Of a stretch of 64,000 bases of DNA, positions 63,170 through 64,000 are shown in pieces. The DNA comes from Euphorbia lathyris (Eukaryota > Streptophyta > Magnoliopsida > Malpighiales > Euphorbiaceae), in the NCBI RefSeq assembly GCF_963576675.1, contig NC_088918.1:55819501-55883500 (forward strand), read 5' to 3'. Under the pieces are notes generated by a model, which searched no databases, was not told where the DNA came from, and worked only from the letters and a program-made list of their open reading frames with translations. The number at the start of each line of letters is the position of its first letter. Position 1 is the stretch's first letter. Both the position numbers and the translations under genes were made by a program.

Positions 63170-63538
63170 TGCGCCTATAAACCAGTGACTGCTACAAAGA
63201 AAAGAGGGATAGTGTTGGTGGTGCCTCAGAATTGTTATATGAATATGTTTATCGAAGTCGGTTAATGGCGATCAATTGTGGCCAAAGAGAAACTGAGCTG
63301 CCTTAGCATTAAGAATTGTTAGGCGACTCTTTTGTATATAAATGGGCAACCACTCGTCATAATTTGAACAGGAACACATAAGGGAGATCAATAGAATTTT
63401 GTTAATATGTGCTTAGATTAGGTTTTTGAAGGATTAATAATCTTACCATACTTTGGGAATAAAGGCTATTAGAAGGTTAATTATCTAGTTATGTTTGGGA
63501 AGGAAGGATATAAGAAGAGGGAATGATTTCCAAGGTTA
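63170..63538 (-). promoter_or_regulatory. Upstream region of ALKBH2
   Basis: Non-coding. An AT-rich TATATA/TTTATATAC element lies near 63333-63343, about 165-175 bp upstream of the start codon on the minus strand, and could be a TATA box. No other site is claimed. Confidence 0.3.
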
Positions 63539-63585
63539 ATTAGAGACTAAAAATTCTTCCCCAAAAAAAATTAGAGACTAAAAAA
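63539..63585 (+). mobile_element. Second minimal LINE-tail insertion with about 15-bp target duplication
   Basis: ATTAGAGACTAAAAA occurs at 63539-63553 and again from 63570. Between them is only TTCTTCCCC plus 8 A. The inserted word is nearly the same as at 60511-60534 (TTCTTACCC plus A-run). Confidence 0.65.
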
Positions 63586-64000
63586 TCTTTAAAAACTTTC
63601 ACTTTTAGTCTTGTTAATTTGGTGGAATTTTGGAGGTAAAATATTTTACTTCGTGGATCCCCTTCATGCTATTAATAAAGTGGTCACTAGCCTTTTGCAT
63701 GCACAACAATATCCACGAGCCTATCATACACCGCTCATGAAACTAAATAAGATTAATCGAGACCTTCGGTATGGATATGTGCTTAGTCTCGAACCTTTTA
63801 TCAATGGAGCTCGTTAACCAGAAGAATAATCGTGATAAGAGCAATAACATGAAAAGAATCACGTCGGGTAAGCGTATCAAGAGGTACTATGGGGGAGGTC
63901 TTCCTTCCAATAAAGATAATGATTAGTAATGCCTCTAGGAACAAGCTCGTCTTCTATTTTCATTCGATGCAGTTATTCCTCTTCTCAGTAGCTTCTCTTT
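63586..64000 (+). other. Unassigned right edge of the window
   Basis: A 68-codon open frame (63611-63817) has no recognisable motif. The remaining sequence shows nothing I can name. It may be the edge of another repeat cut by the window. Confidence 0.3.

Noticed and set aside
63611..63817. 68-codon plus-strand frame at the right edge
   Set aside because: No recognisable motif and no promoter or splice support; the window ends before context is available.

Overview
The window is plant nuclear DNA, most likely from a eudicot. Two intron-rich housekeeping genes with canonical GT-AG introns sit among Ty1/copia, Ty3/gypsy, plant LINE, Mutator-like and MITE sequences. No rRNA, tRNA, CRISPR or bacterial-style operon was seen. 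Most of the 64 kb is a nested transposon cluster, and the two host genes lie near its edges.

Layout: 1-4200 holds transposon debris (copia RNase H fragment, LINE ORF1 and LINE RNase H fragments, a copia LTR end, two foldback MITEs). On the minus strand, 4739-8960 is a complete 14-exon acetoacetyl-CoA thiolase gene (412 aa, start of the mevalonate pathway). 9100-11900 is AT-rich with inverted-repeat MITEs. 11905-15683 is a Tat-like gypsy gag-pol, cut at its RNase H by a SIRE/Maximus-like copia element at 15684. That element is arranged LTR - gag-pol-envlike - LTR - second gag (to 28515). It joins, at a short microhomology, an antiparallel copia element lacking gag (28511-33284, minus) with a 1.86 kb LTR and a GC-rich hairpin leader. 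33285-43870 is an Athila gypsy element with gag-pol and two consecutive env-like ORFs, each preceded by a hairpin array and a TATA-like box. 43955-46767 is a decayed Mutator-like transposase gene that also encodes an OTU-type cysteine protease domain. A 132-bp palindrome (46916-47047), a minus-strand LINE and a plus-strand LINE follow. The plus LINE was interrupted inside its RNase H domain by an Ale/Retrofit-like copia element (52815-58441) with a 5-bp target duplication. After another LINE fragment and two extremely short LINE-tail insertions comes a complete 4-exon ALKBH2-like DNA demethylase gene (61253-63169, minus, 237 aa).

The two host genes are unrelated in function and independent. 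The repeats relate by order of insertion: SIRE into the Tat-like element, Ale into the LINE, and the LINE probably into a MITE. Every large element carries nonsense codons or frameshifts, so none looks autonomous as read. Many of the nonsense codons fit C-to-T change at probable methylated sites, and in the SIRE gag this can be checked directly against the sister copy in the same window.
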